Shown: positions 50,371 to 60,194, numbered from the stretch's first letter. The stretch is DNA of 64,000 nucleotides from Streptomyces sp. NBC_01549 (GCF_026339955.1 NZ_JAPEPW010000001.1:2940501-3004500), one strand, 5' to 3'. Notes: generated from the sequence alone by a model not told the origin. Numbers and translations are program-made.

Positions 50371-51851
50371 ACAAGCCCCTGCGCCGGATCGCGATCTTCT
50401 GCGGACTCCTCGTCCTCGCCCTGCTCATCCGTGACAACTGGCTCCAGTACGTCCAGGCGGACACCCTGAAGTCCGACACTCTGAACCGCCGCGTCGCCAT
50501 CGAGCGATACGCCACACCGCGCGGCGACATCATCGTCGACGGCAAGTCGATCACCGGGTCCGCAAAGGGCACCGGCAGCGGCTACAACGACTTCGAATAC
50601 AAGCGCACCTACAAGGACGGCGCGATGTGGGCGCCCGTCACCGGGTACGCCTCCCAGGCCTTCGGCGCCACCCAGTTGGAGAGCATCGAGGACGGCATCC
50701 TCACCGGCAACGACGACCGGCTCTTCTTCCGCAACACCCTCGGCATGATCACGGGCAAGAAGAAGCAGGGCGGCAACGTCGTCACCACCCTCAACGCCGC
50801 CGCGCAGAAGGCCGCGTACCAGGGCCTGCTGAGCCGGGGCAAGGGCGCCGTCGCCGCGATCGACCCGCAGACCGGCGCGATCCTGGCACTGGCCTCCACC
50901 CCGTCGTACGACCCGTCGACCTTCGCCGGGAACTCGACGAGCGTCGACGGCAAGGCATGGACGAAGCTGGAGAAGAAGAACAACCCCGACGATCCGACGC
51001 TCAACCGGGCGCTGCGCGAGACCTACCCGCCGGGCTCCACCTTCAAGGTGGTCACCGCGGCGGCGGCGCTGGAGAACGGCCTGTACAAGTCCGCGGACGA
51101 GAACACGGACTCACCGCTGCCGTACACCCTGCCGAACACCACGACCGAGCTGAAGAACGAGGGCAGCATCCCCTGCAAGAACGCCACCATGCGCGTGGCG
51201 CTCCGCTACTCCTGCAACACGGTCTTCGGCAAGATCGGCGCCGACCTCGGCAAGGACAAGATGCTGGCGGAGGCCGAGAAGTTCGGCTTCAACTCCGAGC
51301 AGTTCACGCCGGTACGGTCCAATGCCTCGAACTTCCCCAAGAAGATGGACAAGCCGCAGACCGCGCTCAGCTCCATCGGCCAGTTCGAGACCGCCGCGAC
51401 CCCACTGCAGATGGCCATGGTGGCCTCGGCCGTCGCCAACAACGGCACGCTCATGAAGCCGTACATGGTCGACGAGTTGCAGGCTTCGAGCCTGGACCCC
51501 ATCGAGCAGACCGAACCGAAGAAGCTGAGCCAGCCGCTCTCCAAGGAGAACGCCCAGATCCTGCAGGCGATGATGGAGACGGTCGTCAAGGAGGGCACGG
51601 GTACGAAGGCGCAGATCTCCGGCGTCACCGTGGGCGGCAAGACCGGTACCGCCCAGCACGGTGTCGCCAACAGCGAGAAGCCGTACGCGTGGTTCATCTC
51701 ATACGCCAAGCTCCCCGACGGCAGCTCGCCCGTCGCCGTGGCCGTGGTGGTCGAGGACGGCGCCGCGAACCGTGGAGACATCACGGGTGGTGGTCTCGCC
51801 GCCCCCATCGCGAGGAGCGTGATGAAGGCAGTCATCGACAGCAAGAAGTGA
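50367..51851 (+). CDS. pbpA: Class B penicillin-binding protein (PbpA type)
   Basis: A 494-residue transpeptidase starting at GTG 50367 (GTGA overlap). The N-terminal membrane helix is IAIFCGLLVLALLIRDNWLQ. The transpeptidase motifs are STFK, SCN and KTGTAQ in the right order. It cross-links peptidoglycan with the adjacent RodA. Its length is normal for the actinobacterial PbpA group. Confidence 0.95.
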   Translation: MNKPLRRIAIFCGLLVLALLIRDNWLQYVQADTLKSDTLNRRVAIERYATPRGDIIVDGKSITGSAKGTGSGYNDFEYKRTYKDGAMWAPVTGYASQAFGATQLESIEDGILTGNDDRLFFRNTLGMITGKKKQGGNVVTTLNAAAQKAAYQGLLSRGKGAVAAIDPQTGAILALASTPSYDPSTFAGNSTSVDGKAWTKLEKKNNPDDPTLNRALRETYPPGSTFKVVTAAAALENGLYKSADENTDSPLPYTLPNTTTELKNEGSIPCKNATMRVALRYSCNTVFGKIGADLGKDKMLAEAEKFGFNSEQFTPVRSNASNFPKKMDKPQTALSSIGQFETAATPLQMAMVASAVANNGTLMKPYMVDELQASSLDPIEQTEPKKLSQPLSKENAQILQAMMETVVKEGTGTKAQISGVTVGGKTGTAQHGVANSEKPYAWFISYAKLPDGSSPVAVAVVVEDGAANRGDITGGGLAAPIARSVMKAVIDSKK

Positions 51852-52021
51852 CCCCTGTCACGTCCCCTTCACATCGGTGCACGTTGCGATACCGGTCCTG
51901 TATCGGGTGACGGGCTTGGCCAGGTCACAGAAGCCGAGCCGGGTACGGTATGCCCGGACGGCACACCGCCGGACCACACAAGCGTGCGGTCGGGACCGAC
52001 GGAGAGGGCTGGTAGGTAGCT

Positions 52022-54031
52022 ATGGAAGAGCCGCGTCGCCTCGGCGGCCGGTACGAGCTGGGCCAGGTGCTCGGCCGTGGTGGCATGGCGGAGGTACATC
52101 TCGCCCATGACACACGGCTCGGCCGCACCGTGGCGGTGAAGACGCTGCGAGCCGACCTCGCACGCGATCCGTCGTTCCAGGCCCGGTTCCGCCGGGAGGC
52201 CCAGTCGGCCGCCTCGCTCAACCATCCCGCGATCGTCGCCGTGTACGACACGGGTGAGGACTACATCGAGGGCATCTCCATCCCGTACATCGTGATGGAG
52301 TACGTCGACGGGTCCACGCTGCGAGAGCTGCTGCATTCGGGCCGCAGACTGCTGCCCGAGCGCACCCTGGAGATGACCATCGGCATCCTCCAGGCCCTCG
52401 AGTACTCCCACCGCGCCGGAATCGTCCACCGTGACATCAAGCCGGCCAACGTCATGCTGACGCGCAACGGCCAGGTCAAGGTCATGGACTTCGGCATCGC
52501 CCGCGCCATGGGCGACGCCGGCATGACGATGACGCAGACCGCCGCGGTCATCGGCACCGCCCAGTACCTCTCCCCGGAGCAGGCCAAGGGCGAGCAGGTC
52601 GACGCCCGCTCCGACCTCTACTCGACCGGCTGCCTCCTCTACGAGCTGCTGACCGTGCGCCCGCCCTTCGTGGGCGACTCCCCGGTCGCGGTCGCGTACC
52701 AGCACGTACGCGAGGAGCCGCAGCCGCCGTCCGTCTTCGACCCCGAGATCACGCCCGAGATGGACGCGATCGTCCTGAAGGCACTGGTCAAGGACCCGGA
52801 CTACCGCTATCAGTCCGCCGACGAGATGCGCCAGGACATCGAGGCCTGCCTCGACGGCCAGCCGGTCGCCGCAACGGCCGCCATGGGCTCCGTGGGCTAC
52901 GGCGGCTACCCGGACCACCAGGCCACCACGGCGCTGCGCTCCGCGGACGCCCAGGCCACGTCCATGCTGCCCCCGATGAACCCGGACGACGGCGGCTACG
53001 GCTACAACAACTACGACGACCGCCCGGCCCGCCGCCGCCAGCAGAAGAAGTCGAACACCTCGACGATTTTGCTGGTCGTGGCGGGTGCGCTGGTTCTGAT
53101 CGGCGCGATCCTCATCGGGAAGTGGATCTCCAGCGGCGGCGGGGTGAGCAACAACACCGTCGTGGTCCCCAACCTCGTCAGCCAGACGCGGCAGGACGCC
53201 ACCCAGCTGGCCAAGAACGCGGAGCTGAAGGTTTCGATCACCAAGAAGCCCTGTGAGAACCAGAAGACCGGCAACGTCTGCGACCAGGACCCGAAGGCGG
53301 GCGTGAAGGCCACCAAGGGCGACACGATCACTCTGACCGTGTCCACGGGGGCGCCGAAGGTCGCGGTGCCCAGTGTCCTCGGCAAGAGCCTGGACGAAGC
53401 CAAGACGATCCTCGAGGGCGACGGCTACCAGTTCCAGGTCAAGTTGAAGACCCAGGAGTCCACGGAGGACCCGAACACCGTCCTGGACCAGTCCATCCCG
53501 CTCGGCAAGGAGGTGGAGAAGGGATCACCGATCACCCTCACCATCGCCAAGGCCGTCGCGAAGTCCACGGTCCCGGACGTGGCAGGCAAGTCCTGTGAAG
53601 AGGCCAAGGCACTGATGACGGACAACAACCTGGTCGGCGACTGCACCGACATCGACGTGGCCGACCCGAACCAGGCCGGCAAGGTCGTCTCGACCGTTCC
53701 GGCAATCGGCAGCCCGGCCGACAAGGGCTCCAGGGTGAACATCCAGGTCGGCAAGGCGCAGAACCAGACCTTCCAGATGCCGCAGGTGACCCAGATGACC
53801 CTTGCCCAGGCCAAACAGACCCTGGCGCAGAACAATCTCCAACTCGGCAACGTCGCAGGCTCGACGGACGACAACGCCATAGTGCTCACCAGCGATCCGT
53901 CGCAGGGCTCGCAGGTGACGGCGGGCCAGAAGGTCAACCTCATCGCGGCCGACTCCGGGCAGGGCGGCAACAACAACGGCGGTAACAACAACGGCGGCAC
54001 CAACTTCTTCGGCGGCCCCAACGGGGGCTGA
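52022..54031 (+). CDS. pknB: PknB-type Ser/Thr protein kinase with PASTA domains
   Basis: A 669-residue receptor kinase. The kinase domain (about 10-275) has GRGGMAEV, the lysine in VAVKTL, HRDIKPANVM and DFGIAR. A transmembrane helix (STILLVVAGALVLIGAILIG) follows a Gln/Lys-rich linker. Four PASTA repeats (about 375-655) should sense peptidoglycan fragments or lipid II. It ends with an Asn/Gly-rich tail. A 170-base spacer upstream suggests an extra promoter. Confidence 0.96.
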   Translation: MEEPRRLGGRYELGQVLGRGGMAEVHLAHDTRLGRTVAVKTLRADLARDPSFQARFRREAQSAASLNHPAIVAVYDTGEDYIEGISIPYIVMEYVDGSTLRELLHSGRRLLPERTLEMTIGILQALEYSHRAGIVHRDIKPANVMLTRNGQVKVMDFGIARAMGDAGMTMTQTAAVIGTAQYLSPEQAKGEQVDARSDLYSTGCLLYELLTVRPPFVGDSPVAVAYQHVREEPQPPSVFDPEITPEMDAIVLKALVKDPDYRYQSADEMRQDIEACLDGQPVAATAAMGSVGYGGYPDHQATTALRSADAQATSMLPPMNPDDGGYGYNNYDDRPARRRQQKKSNTSTILLVVAGALVLIGAILIGKWISSGGGVSNNTVVVPNLVSQTRQDATQLAKNAELKVSITKKPCENQKTGNVCDQDPKAGVKATKGDTITLTVSTGAPKVAVPSVLGKSLDEAKTILEGDGYQFQVKLKTQESTEDPNTVLDQSIPLGKEVEKGSPITLTIAKAVAKSTVPDVAGKSCEEAKALMTDNNLVGDCTDIDVADPNQAGKVVSTVPAIGSPADKGSRVNIQVGKAQNQTFQMPQVTQMTLAQAKQTLAQNNLQLGNVAGSTDDNAIVLTSDPSQGSQVTAGQKVNLIAADSGQGGNNNGGNNNGGTNFFGGPNGG

Positions 54032-54048
54032 CGCGGCGGTTGAACGAC

Positions 54049-54089
54049 ACTGTGCCCCGCCCGGAAGTGCCTTCCGGGCGGGGCACAGT
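54049..54089 (+). terminator. Terminator of the fha-pknB operon
   Basis: A perfect 19-base-pair stem (54049-54067 with 54071-54089) with a TGC loop, followed by TCGTTT, lies 18 bases after pknB. Confidence 0.95.
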
Positions 54090-54329
54090 TCGTTTCAGTT
54101 CGTTCGAGTCGCCCGGTGGCCGCCACGGCAGGCGGCCAGGGGGCGCAGTGATCGATGTGGACCCCAGATGCGTCCCGCAGGGTCGACGCTTTTGCCTCGA
54201 CCGACCGAGCGCACGCCCGCAAAACGATCGTGTCTTCATGTCTGCCGACTCGTTGATCGATTGGGGTGGGGTGTCATGTCACAGCTCTGCCCTGGCCACA
54301 CGGCCGTACCACCAACAGGAGGGCAGAAA

Positions 54330-55379
54330 GTGATCAACGAATCGGCACTGCTGGAATCCAAGAGCCTGCGCGACAGCGTGCTTGAACAGACGGACGTACT
54401 CGACCGGGTGAAGGCCCTGTCACTACTGCCGGACGGCATGCATGTGACGACGGCGATGGTGGCGGCGTACTTCGGCGTCACAGCCGAGGCGATCCGGCAA
54501 CTCAAAGCACGGCATCCCGGGGAACTGGCGAGCAACGGCATGGTGACGCTCCAAGGTGCTGAGCTCGCGAAATTTAAGCGTGACGTCTTGTCACGCTTTC
54601 CAGAAAGTTATCCACAACCTCGTTCCAGCCTCACGCTCTACTCGCGCCGAGCCGTCCTCAACGTCGCGATGCTCCTCCGCGACAGCGACGTCGCCCGCCA
54701 GGTGCGCACGTACCTCCTCGACATGGAGTACCTGGCACACGCTCACCCCGTGGAGGAACCCGTCCCAAGCAACACAGTGTCGCTTGACGACCGCATCGAC
54801 CAGCGCATCACTCACATCCTCGGCAAGACAGTCGTCCCGATGTTCAACGCCCTGATCGAAACGTCGGGCGAGCACCGCAGAGAACTGATCGCACTGCGAG
54901 CTGGGGTCGAGACGGTCGAGAGGAGGCTCCGTCAGCACCACGCTCGGCTCCAGCGTCTGGAAGGCCCCCGGGAGGAGCGCCCTCTCGCCGGAGTCATGGC
55001 ATCCATCGACGCCATGAACGGTCGGGAGTTCGAAGAGTACGTCGCCGAACTGCTGCGACGCGACGGCTGCACCAATGTGGTCCTACGAGGCGGCCGTGGA
55101 GACCGCGGGATCGACATCACCGGACGTACAGCCGACGGGCGGCACGTCGCCGTCCAGTGCAAGAGGTTCGCGCCCTACCTCTCCGTCACCAGCCCTGACG
55201 TGCAGAAGTTCGTCGGGGCGGCCAAGGTTTTGCACACTTCGGAGGTAGCCCTCTTCGTGGCGACGTGTCCCTTCACCCCCGACGCCCTGAACGTCGCCAC
55301 CGACGGCGGCATCACCGCCGTACACCGCGGACTGCTTGAGGAGTGGAGCGCGGGAGCAGCGCTGGCAGTTCTGGAGTAG
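54330..55379 (+). CDS. Antirepressor-like/Mrr-type nuclease fusion
   Basis: A 349-residue protein starting at GTG 54330 with AGGAGGG 6 bases upstream. The N-terminal half resembles phage antirepressor-type DNA-binding parts (LLPDGMHVTTAMVAAYFGVT, then SLTLYSRRAVLNVAMLLRDSDVARQVRTYLL). A coiled-coil linker (about 180-220) follows. The C-terminal 110 residues form an Mrr-like restriction endonuclease domain: MNGREFEEYVAELLRRDGC, GIDITG and VAVQCKRF supply the E, D and QxK residues. It sits alone between two terminators, with codon usage less GC-biased than its neighbours. It may be a defence nuclease or a phage relic. No methylase is nearby. Confidence 0.75.
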   Translation: MINESALLESKSLRDSVLEQTDVLDRVKALSLLPDGMHVTTAMVAAYFGVTAEAIRQLKARHPGELASNGMVTLQGAELAKFKRDVLSRFPESYPQPRSSLTLYSRRAVLNVAMLLRDSDVARQVRTYLLDMEYLAHAHPVEEPVPSNTVSLDDRIDQRITHILGKTVVPMFNALIETSGEHRRELIALRAGVETVERRLRQHHARLQRLEGPREERPLAGVMASIDAMNGREFEEYVAELLRRDGCTNVVLRGGRGDRGIDITGRTADGRHVAVQCKRFAPYLSVTSPDVQKFVGAAKVLHTSEVALFVATCPFTPDALNVATDGGITAVHRGLLEEWSAGAALAVLE

Positions 55380-55397
55380 CCACACCGCTGCGCACAA

Positions 55398-55469
55398 GGG
55401 CCCGAAGCCGCAAGAGCTAGTTGCGGCTTCGGGCCCAGCTCATGTCGGGAGTGACAACGTGTCACTCCC
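55398..55469. terminator. Double hairpin terminator
   Basis: Two perfect stems stand in tandem: 16 base pairs (55398-55413 with 55421-55436) and 10 base pairs (55447-55456 with 55460-55469). They separate the nuclease gene from the convergent sortase gene. Confidence 0.9.
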
Positions 55470-55492
55470 GCACAGCAGCCGTCCTGACGACG

Positions 55493-56242
55493 CTAGCCCA
55501 GTTCCTTCGGCGGCGTGCGCGCGCTGTCCACCTTCTCCACCCGCTCCAGCTCGCCCCACACGATGTACCGGTACTCCGACGTGTACACCGGCGTGCAGGT
55601 CGTCAGGGTGATGTAGTGGCCCGGCTTCGTCTTGCCGGACTGCTTGGGGACCGTCTGGAGGACCTTGACGTTGTACTTCGAGGTCTCGGGGAGGATCGAG
55701 AAGACCTTGTAGACGTACCAGTCGTCCTTGGTCTCGAAGACGATCGGGTCGCCCTTCTTGACCTTGTCGATGTTGTGGAACTTGGCGCCGTGGCCGTCGC
55801 GGTGGGCGGCGAGCGTGAAGTTGCCGGTCTTGTCGGTCATCGGCAGCGTCGCCTTGACGGGGTCCGTGTAGTAGCCGGCGACACCGTCGTTCAGGACCTT
55901 CGTGGAGGTGCCCTTCTCGACCAGCACCTCGCCGTTCTTCATGGACGGAACATGCAGGAAGCCGATGCCCCCGTTGGTGTCCAGGGCGCCGGGACCGCTC
56001 TTGTCCTGGGCCCAGTTGTCGCGGACCTTGTCGCCCTGCTTGTCGGCCGCGCGGTCCGCGACGACGTTCGTCCACCAGAGGGAGTAGACGACGAACAGGC
56101 CGAGCACCAGGCCCGCGGTGATGAGGAGTTCACCCAGGATGCTGACCACCATCGCGATCCGGCTGACTCCACGACGCTTCGGAGTGGCCGCTTCGGCGTC
56201 GGCCGCCTCGGCGCGCTCGTCGTGGTCGGTCCTCGCTGCCAC
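55493..56242 (-). CDS. Class E sortase, copy 1
   Basis: A 249-residue sortase with an N-terminal transmembrane helix (LLITAGLVLGLFVVYSLWW). LAAHRDGHGAKFHNIDKV carries the catalytic histidine, TLTTCTPVYTSEYRYIVWG the catalytic cysteine, and the final arginine is the R of SEYRY. Class E enzymes in Streptomyces anchor chaplins and other LAXTG proteins. The next sortase gene ends 63 bases upstream. Confidence 0.93.
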   Translation of the reverse strand: MAARTDHDERAEAADAEAATPKRRGVSRIAMVVSILGELLITAGLVLGLFVVYSLWWTNVVADRAADKQGDKVRDNWAQDKSGPGALDTNGGIGFLHVPSMKNGEVLVEKGTSTKVLNDGVAGYYTDPVKATLPMTDKTGNFTLAAHRDGHGAKFHNIDKVKKGDPIVFETKDDWYVYKVFSILPETSKYNVKVLQTVPKQSGKTKPGHYITLTTCTPVYTSEYRYIVWGELERVEKVDSARTPPKELG

Positions 56243-56304
56243 TGTGCATCTGCCCCGTCTGGTCTGTCTCAGGTTGTCTCACGTGCTCGTGCCCGACGGG
56301 GCTC

Positions 56305-57768
56305 CTACCCGAGGAGCGCGTCCGGCTTGCCCTTGCTGCGCGGGCGTTCCTCGACCATCTTGCCCCACACGATCATGCGGTACTTGCTGGTGAATTCCGG
56401 CGTGCAGGTGGTCAGTGTGATGTAGCGGCCCGGCGCGGTGAAACCGGACCCCTGGGGGACCGGGTCCAGCACCTTCGTGTTCGACGGGGGCGTCGACGGC
56501 AGGATCGACGTCATCTTGTAGACGAAGTAGTCGTCCTGGGTCTCGACCACGATGGAGTCGCCGGGCTTGAGGCGGTTGATGTACCGGAACGGTTCTCCGT
56601 GCGTGTTGCGGTGCCCCGCGAGCCCGAAGTTGCCCGTCTTGGCGTCCGGCATCGCCGTCTTCAGGGCCCCCTCGCCGTAGTGGCCCACCATCCCGCGGTC
56701 GAGCACCTTCGTCTTGCTCGTGCCCTCGGCGATCGGAGCGACCACGTCCAGCTTCGGGATGTGCAGGATGGCGAACCCCTGCCCCGGCTCGAACGTCCCC
56801 GGACTCCGCTTACCGCTCGCCCAGTCCTCCTGGAGGTGATGCGCGGCACTGCCGGCCTGCTGGTGCGCCCGCACGTTCGACCACCACAACTGGTAGGTCA
56901 CGAACAGCAGCATCAGGACGCCGGTGGTGATGAACACCTCGCCGATCACCCGGCTGACGAGGACGCCCACACCGGGCTTCTGCTCGCGCGCCGCCCGCCG
57001 GGCCTCCATGCGGCTCCGCGGGCCCTCAGCGGCCTTCTCCGCCGACTGCACCGACTCCTGGGCACCCTGGGGCTCTTGGGACTCCTGAACCCCTCCGTGG
57101 CGCCCGTGGCCGTTGCGACGGGCCGCCTTGCGCCGCGCCGCGCGACCCCCGGGCGCCGGTATCCCCTCGTTCGCGGCCCCGCCCGCCAACTCCTCGGCCC
57201 GGCGCCGCGCCTCGGAGACCTCCGACGCCCGCAACGCCACGGTCTCGTCGTCCAGCTTCGGAGCCGCGCCGACCGGATCGGCGTACATGGGCATGGGTCT
57301 GGTGAGCGGTTGGCCGTACGCGGGGGCGGGAGCCGGAGCGGGGGCGGGAATCGGTCCGGGAACCGGGGCCGCCGGGTCCACGAACGGCTGTCGTACGTCC
57401 GCGTAGGCGCCCGATGCGCCCTGCGCCGCCTGGACACCCCCCGGCGCCCCCTGCCAGTCCCGCGCATACCCCTCGGGGCCGTCCACGGCGTACTGGTGCT
57501 GCCCGGACCAGTCCTGCCCGCCCCCGAGCCCGCTCTCCGACACGGCGGCGGACGGTACGTCCACGGGCGGCGGGGCGGCGTGTCGCCCCGCGGACCCCCG
57601 GGCCTGCGAGGGCCCCGGCAGCGGATCGGTGAGCGGATCCGCGAGCTGCTCGACCGCGGCCTCGAACGCGCCGGGCACCCCGTACGGCTGCTGCCCGTAC
57701 GAGGACCCGTCGTCTCCGGTATCGCCGTAGGCGGCGCCGGACTCGCGCTCGGGGCGCAGCGCGGTCAC
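56305..57768 (-). CDS. Class E sortase, copy 2, with long disordered N-terminus
   Basis: A 487-residue protein starting at GTG 57768. About 270 residues of Pro/Ala/Gly/Gln-rich and basic sequence precede a transmembrane helix (VFITTGVLMLLFVTYQLWW) and a sortase domain with LAGHRNTHGEPFRYIN and TLTTCTPEFTSKYRMIVWG. The cytoplasmic tail is far longer than in the other two copies and could bind partners. GTG 57768 overlaps the trpG/pabA stop by four bases. Confidence 0.92.
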   Translation of the reverse strand: MTALRPERESGAAYGDTGDDGSSYGQQPYGVPGAFEAAVEQLADPLTDPLPGPSQARGSAGRHAAPPPVDVPSAAVSESGLGGGQDWSGQHQYAVDGPEGYARDWQGAPGGVQAAQGASGAYADVRQPFVDPAAPVPGPIPAPAPAPAPAYGQPLTRPMPMYADPVGAAPKLDDETVALRASEVSEARRRAEELAGGAANEGIPAPGGRAARRKAARRNGHGRHGGVQESQEPQGAQESVQSAEKAAEGPRSRMEARRAAREQKPGVGVLVSRVIGEVFITTGVLMLLFVTYQLWWSNVRAHQQAGSAAHHLQEDWASGKRSPGTFEPGQGFAILHIPKLDVVAPIAEGTSKTKVLDRGMVGHYGEGALKTAMPDAKTGNFGLAGHRNTHGEPFRYINRLKPGDSIVVETQDDYFVYKMTSILPSTPPSNTKVLDPVPQGSGFTAPGRYITLTTCTPEFTSKYRMIVWGKMVEERPRSKGKPDALLG

Positions 57769-58403
57769 GCCGTGGCCCTGCCCACCACCGGGGCGAGCCC
57801 CGCCGACCTCGCCACGGCACCCTGGTCGCCGCACTCCACCAGCCAGTTGGCGAGCATCCGGTGACCGTGCTCGGTCAGCACCGACTCGGGATGGAACTGC
57901 ACACCCTCGACCGGGAGTTCACGGTGGCGCAGCCCCATGATGATCCCGTCGTGGGTACGGGCGGTGACCTCCAGCTCGGCCGGCACGGTCTCCGGCTCGG
58001 CGGCGAGAGAGTGGTACCGGGTCGCGGTGAAGGGGGACGGCAGCCCGGCGAAGACGCCCCTGCCCTCGTGTTCCACCAACGACGTCTTGCCGTGCAGCAG
58101 CTCGGGCGCCCGGTCCACGACACCGCCGTACGCCACCTGCATCGACTGCATACCGAGGCAGACGCCGAAGACCGGGACCCCGGTGTCCGCGCAGTGCCGG
58201 ACCATCTCGACGCAGACGCCGGCCTGCTCGGGAGCGCCCGGGCCGGGTGACAGCAGCACGCCGTCGAAGCCGTCCTGGGCGTGCGCGGTCGAGACCTCGT
58301 CGTTGCGCAGCACCTCGCACTCGGCACCGAGCTGATACAGGTACTGGACCAGGTTGAAGACGAAGCTGTCGTAGTTGTCGACGACGAGAATCCGCGCGCT
58401 CAC
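57765..58403 (-). CDS. pabA: Glutamine amidotransferase TrpG/PabA
   Basis: A 212-residue class I glutamine amidotransferase that supplies ammonia to anthranilate or aminodeoxychorismate synthase. ILVVDNYDSFVFNLVQYL starts the domain, SPGPGAP and GVCLGMQSM carry the oxyanion and the catalytic cysteine, and VQFHPESVLTEHG carries His and Glu. GTG 58403 overlaps the small membrane gene by four bases. No TrpE/PabB partner is adjacent. The location between sortases is conserved in the genus, so it is probably the housekeeping copy. Confidence 0.92.
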   Translation of the reverse strand: MSARILVVDNYDSFVFNLVQYLYQLGAECEVLRNDEVSTAHAQDGFDGVLLSPGPGAPEQAGVCVEMVRHCADTGVPVFGVCLGMQSMQVAYGGVVDRAPELLHGKTSLVEHEGRGVFAGLPSPFTATRYHSLAAEPETVPAELEVTARTHDGIIMGLRHRELPVEGVQFHPESVLTEHGHRMLANWLVECGDQGAVARSAGLAPVVGRATA

Positions 58404-58561
58404 TGGTTGTTCACCGTCACATCGTTGAAGGGGAGCAGCGGTTCGGCCCACGGGAAGACGTACTGGAAGAGCACGTAGACCACCCCGAGAACGAGCACGA
58501 GTGAGATCAGCGCCTTCACCCATGCGTTACCCGGCAAATGCCGCCAGATGAAGCCGTACAT
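58400..58561 (-). CDS. 53-residue membrane protein
   Basis: A small frame from ATG 58561 to TGA 58400: MYGFIWRHLPGNAWVKALIS, then one strong transmembrane helix (LVLVLGVVYVLFQYVFPW) and a short polar tail. Its stop overlaps the pabA start by four bases, so it is coupled to it. No family is recognised, but the coupling and clean helix support a real gene. Confidence 0.75.
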   Translation of the reverse strand: MYGFIWRHLPGNAWVKALISLVLVLGVVYVLFQYVFPWAEPLLPFNDVTVNNQ

Positions 58562-58634
58562 GCTGTCCCTTCCGTCGCATCACGGCACCAGAGCCACGCC
58601 CTACACCATCGGACCCACGCCGTACGGGACCAGA

Positions 58635-59384
58635 CTAACGGCGTAGCGCCTGAGGTTTCCCGGCCTCCACAGGCTGTGTGGAGTCAAGATGCGCCCAGAC
58701 GATCAGCCGATGACTGTGCCCCCACTCCGGATCGCACGTGGTCAGCGTGAGATAGCGGCCCGGAGCCGTGTACCCGGACTTACGTGGCACAGGATCGATC
58801 ACCTCAACGTCCGTGGGCACTGTTTTGTAGGGGCCTTTGTCGATCCGATACGTGAACCAGGTCGTCCCGTCGGTGAGCACCACCGCGTCACCCCGGCGCA
58901 GCTGGGGAAAGTCCTTGAACGGGTCGCCGTACGTACGCCGGTGCCCCGCGACGGCGAAGTTCCCCACCTGCCCGAGCTGGGCCGTCCCCCGGTAATGCCC
59001 GAGCCCCTTCTTCAGGACGCTCGTGCCGGTGCCTTCGAGCACGGGCTTGTTCCACGTGAAACCAAGACGCGGGATGTACATCACCGCGAAGGGCTTGCCG
59101 TAGGCGTAGGGGCCGGGGGGCTTCGGGGTCCCGGTGGCCGTCGGGCTCTTGGCGGGCGTCGGCGTCTTCGGGTTCCCGCCCGCCGGGGCGGCCGTGGGCG
59201 GCTCCGACCGCTGCGCGACCGATCCCTTCGACCACTGCTTCTGGAGCTGGTCGATCTGGTGGTTCATCTCGCTGTCGGCCTTCACACCCGTCCAGAACAG
59301 GACGTAGACCACGAAGAGCACGATCAGCGTGCCGATGGTGATGCACAGTTCGCTCACTGTCCGGACGAGCACTCGCACCGACAC
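58635..59384 (-). CDS. Class E sortase, copy 3
   Basis: A 249-residue sortase. The N-terminal helix is LCITIGTLIVLFVVYVLFW, followed by a Pro/Thr-rich linker (PKTPTPAKSPTATGTPKPP). Catalytic residues are in VAGHRRTYGDPFKDFPQL and TLTTCDPEWGHSHRLIVWAHL. A perfect-length family member. Within its coding sequence at 59049-59062 lies a parS-like site. Confidence 0.93.
   Translation of the reverse strand: MSVRVLVRTVSELCITIGTLIVLFVVYVLFWTGVKADSEMNHQIDQLQKQWSKGSVAQRSEPPTAAPAGGNPKTPTPAKSPTATGTPKPPGPYAYGKPFAVMYIPRLGFTWNKPVLEGTGTSVLKKGLGHYRGTAQLGQVGNFAVAGHRRTYGDPFKDFPQLRRGDAVVLTDGTTWFTYRIDKGPYKTVPTDVEVIDPVPRKSGYTAPGRYLTLTTCDPEWGHSHRLIVWAHLDSTQPVEAGKPQALRR
59049..59062. promoter_or_regulatory. parS-like site, one mismatch
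   Basis: GTTCCACGTGAAAC differs from the parS consensus at one base. It lies inside the third sortase gene, which is common for Streptomyces parS sites. Confidence 0.7.
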
Positions 59385-59414
59385 GGGACCCCCCAGTGGC
59401 AGCTGCCTCGGCCA

Positions 59415-60194
59415 CTACTCCACAGGTTTTGCGTAGTGGAGATCCACTGTGCCCGAGTAGCCGGGAAGAGTCACCGTCCCGTTCTCCTCGACTTTCCAGC
59501 CGAGCCCGTAGACGTTGACGTACACCATGTAGTTCTGGATCGCCGGAGAGTCGGCAAGGGCCTTCTGGAGCTTCTGCGGGTCACCGATCGCGGTGATCTT
59601 GTACGGGGGCGAGTAGACCCGGCCCTGGAGGATCAGGGTGTTGCCGACACAGCGGACCGCGCTGGTGGAGATCAGCCGCTGGTCCATCACCTTGATGCCC
59701 TGGGCGCCGCCCAGCCACAGGGCATTCACCACGGCCTGCAGGTCCTGCTGGTGGATGACCAGGTAATCGGGCTGCGGCTCGGGGTAGCCGGGCAGCTTGG
59801 CCGTGGCGTTCGGCGGGGCGTCGTTGAGGGTGACCGTGACGGCCTTGCCCTTCAGCTTCTGGGTGCCGGTGTTCTTCTCCAGCGCGGCGAGCTTGGCGGT
59901 GTCGGCCTTGCTGCCGCCGTTCTCCCGTCCGGCGAGCGTGTCGACCTCGTCGCGCAGGGTGCCGTTGGACTCGTCCAGCGACGCGTTCTTGTGGCTGCGC
60001 TCCTGAATGAGGTCGGAGAGCTTCAGCAAGGACGCGTCCGTGCGGATGTTGGTGCCCTTGGCCGTGTTGAAGCTGGTGAAGAAAATCAGCCCGGCGAGCG
60101 CGAAGACGGCCACGGTGAGTACACGTACGGGCCGGAATCGGCGCGTAACGGCAGGACTCGAACCCGTCCCGGGGGAGTCGGCAGAATTGCTCAA
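59415..60194 (-). CDS. DUF881 family protein
   Basis: A 259-residue membrane-anchored protein: a basic start, one transmembrane helix ([20 protein letters not shown]), a coiled coil ([20 protein letters not shown]) and the DUF881 domain ([32 protein letters not shown]). The family is found next to crgA and cell-division genes in actinobacteria; its function is unknown. It is divergent from crgA. Confidence 0.9.
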   Translation of the reverse strand: MSNSADSPGTGSSPAVTRRFRPVRVLTVAVFALAGLIFFTSFNTAKGTNIRTDASLLKLSDLIQERSHKNASLDESNGTLRDEVDTLAGRENGGSKADTAKLAALEKNTGTQKLKGKAVTVTLNDAPPNATAKLPGYPEPQPDYLVIHQQDLQAVVNALWLGGAQGIKVMDQRLISTSAVRCVGNTLILQGRVYSPPYKITAIGDPQKLQKALADSPAIQNYMVYVNVYGLGWKVEENGTVTLPGYSGTVDLHYAKPVE

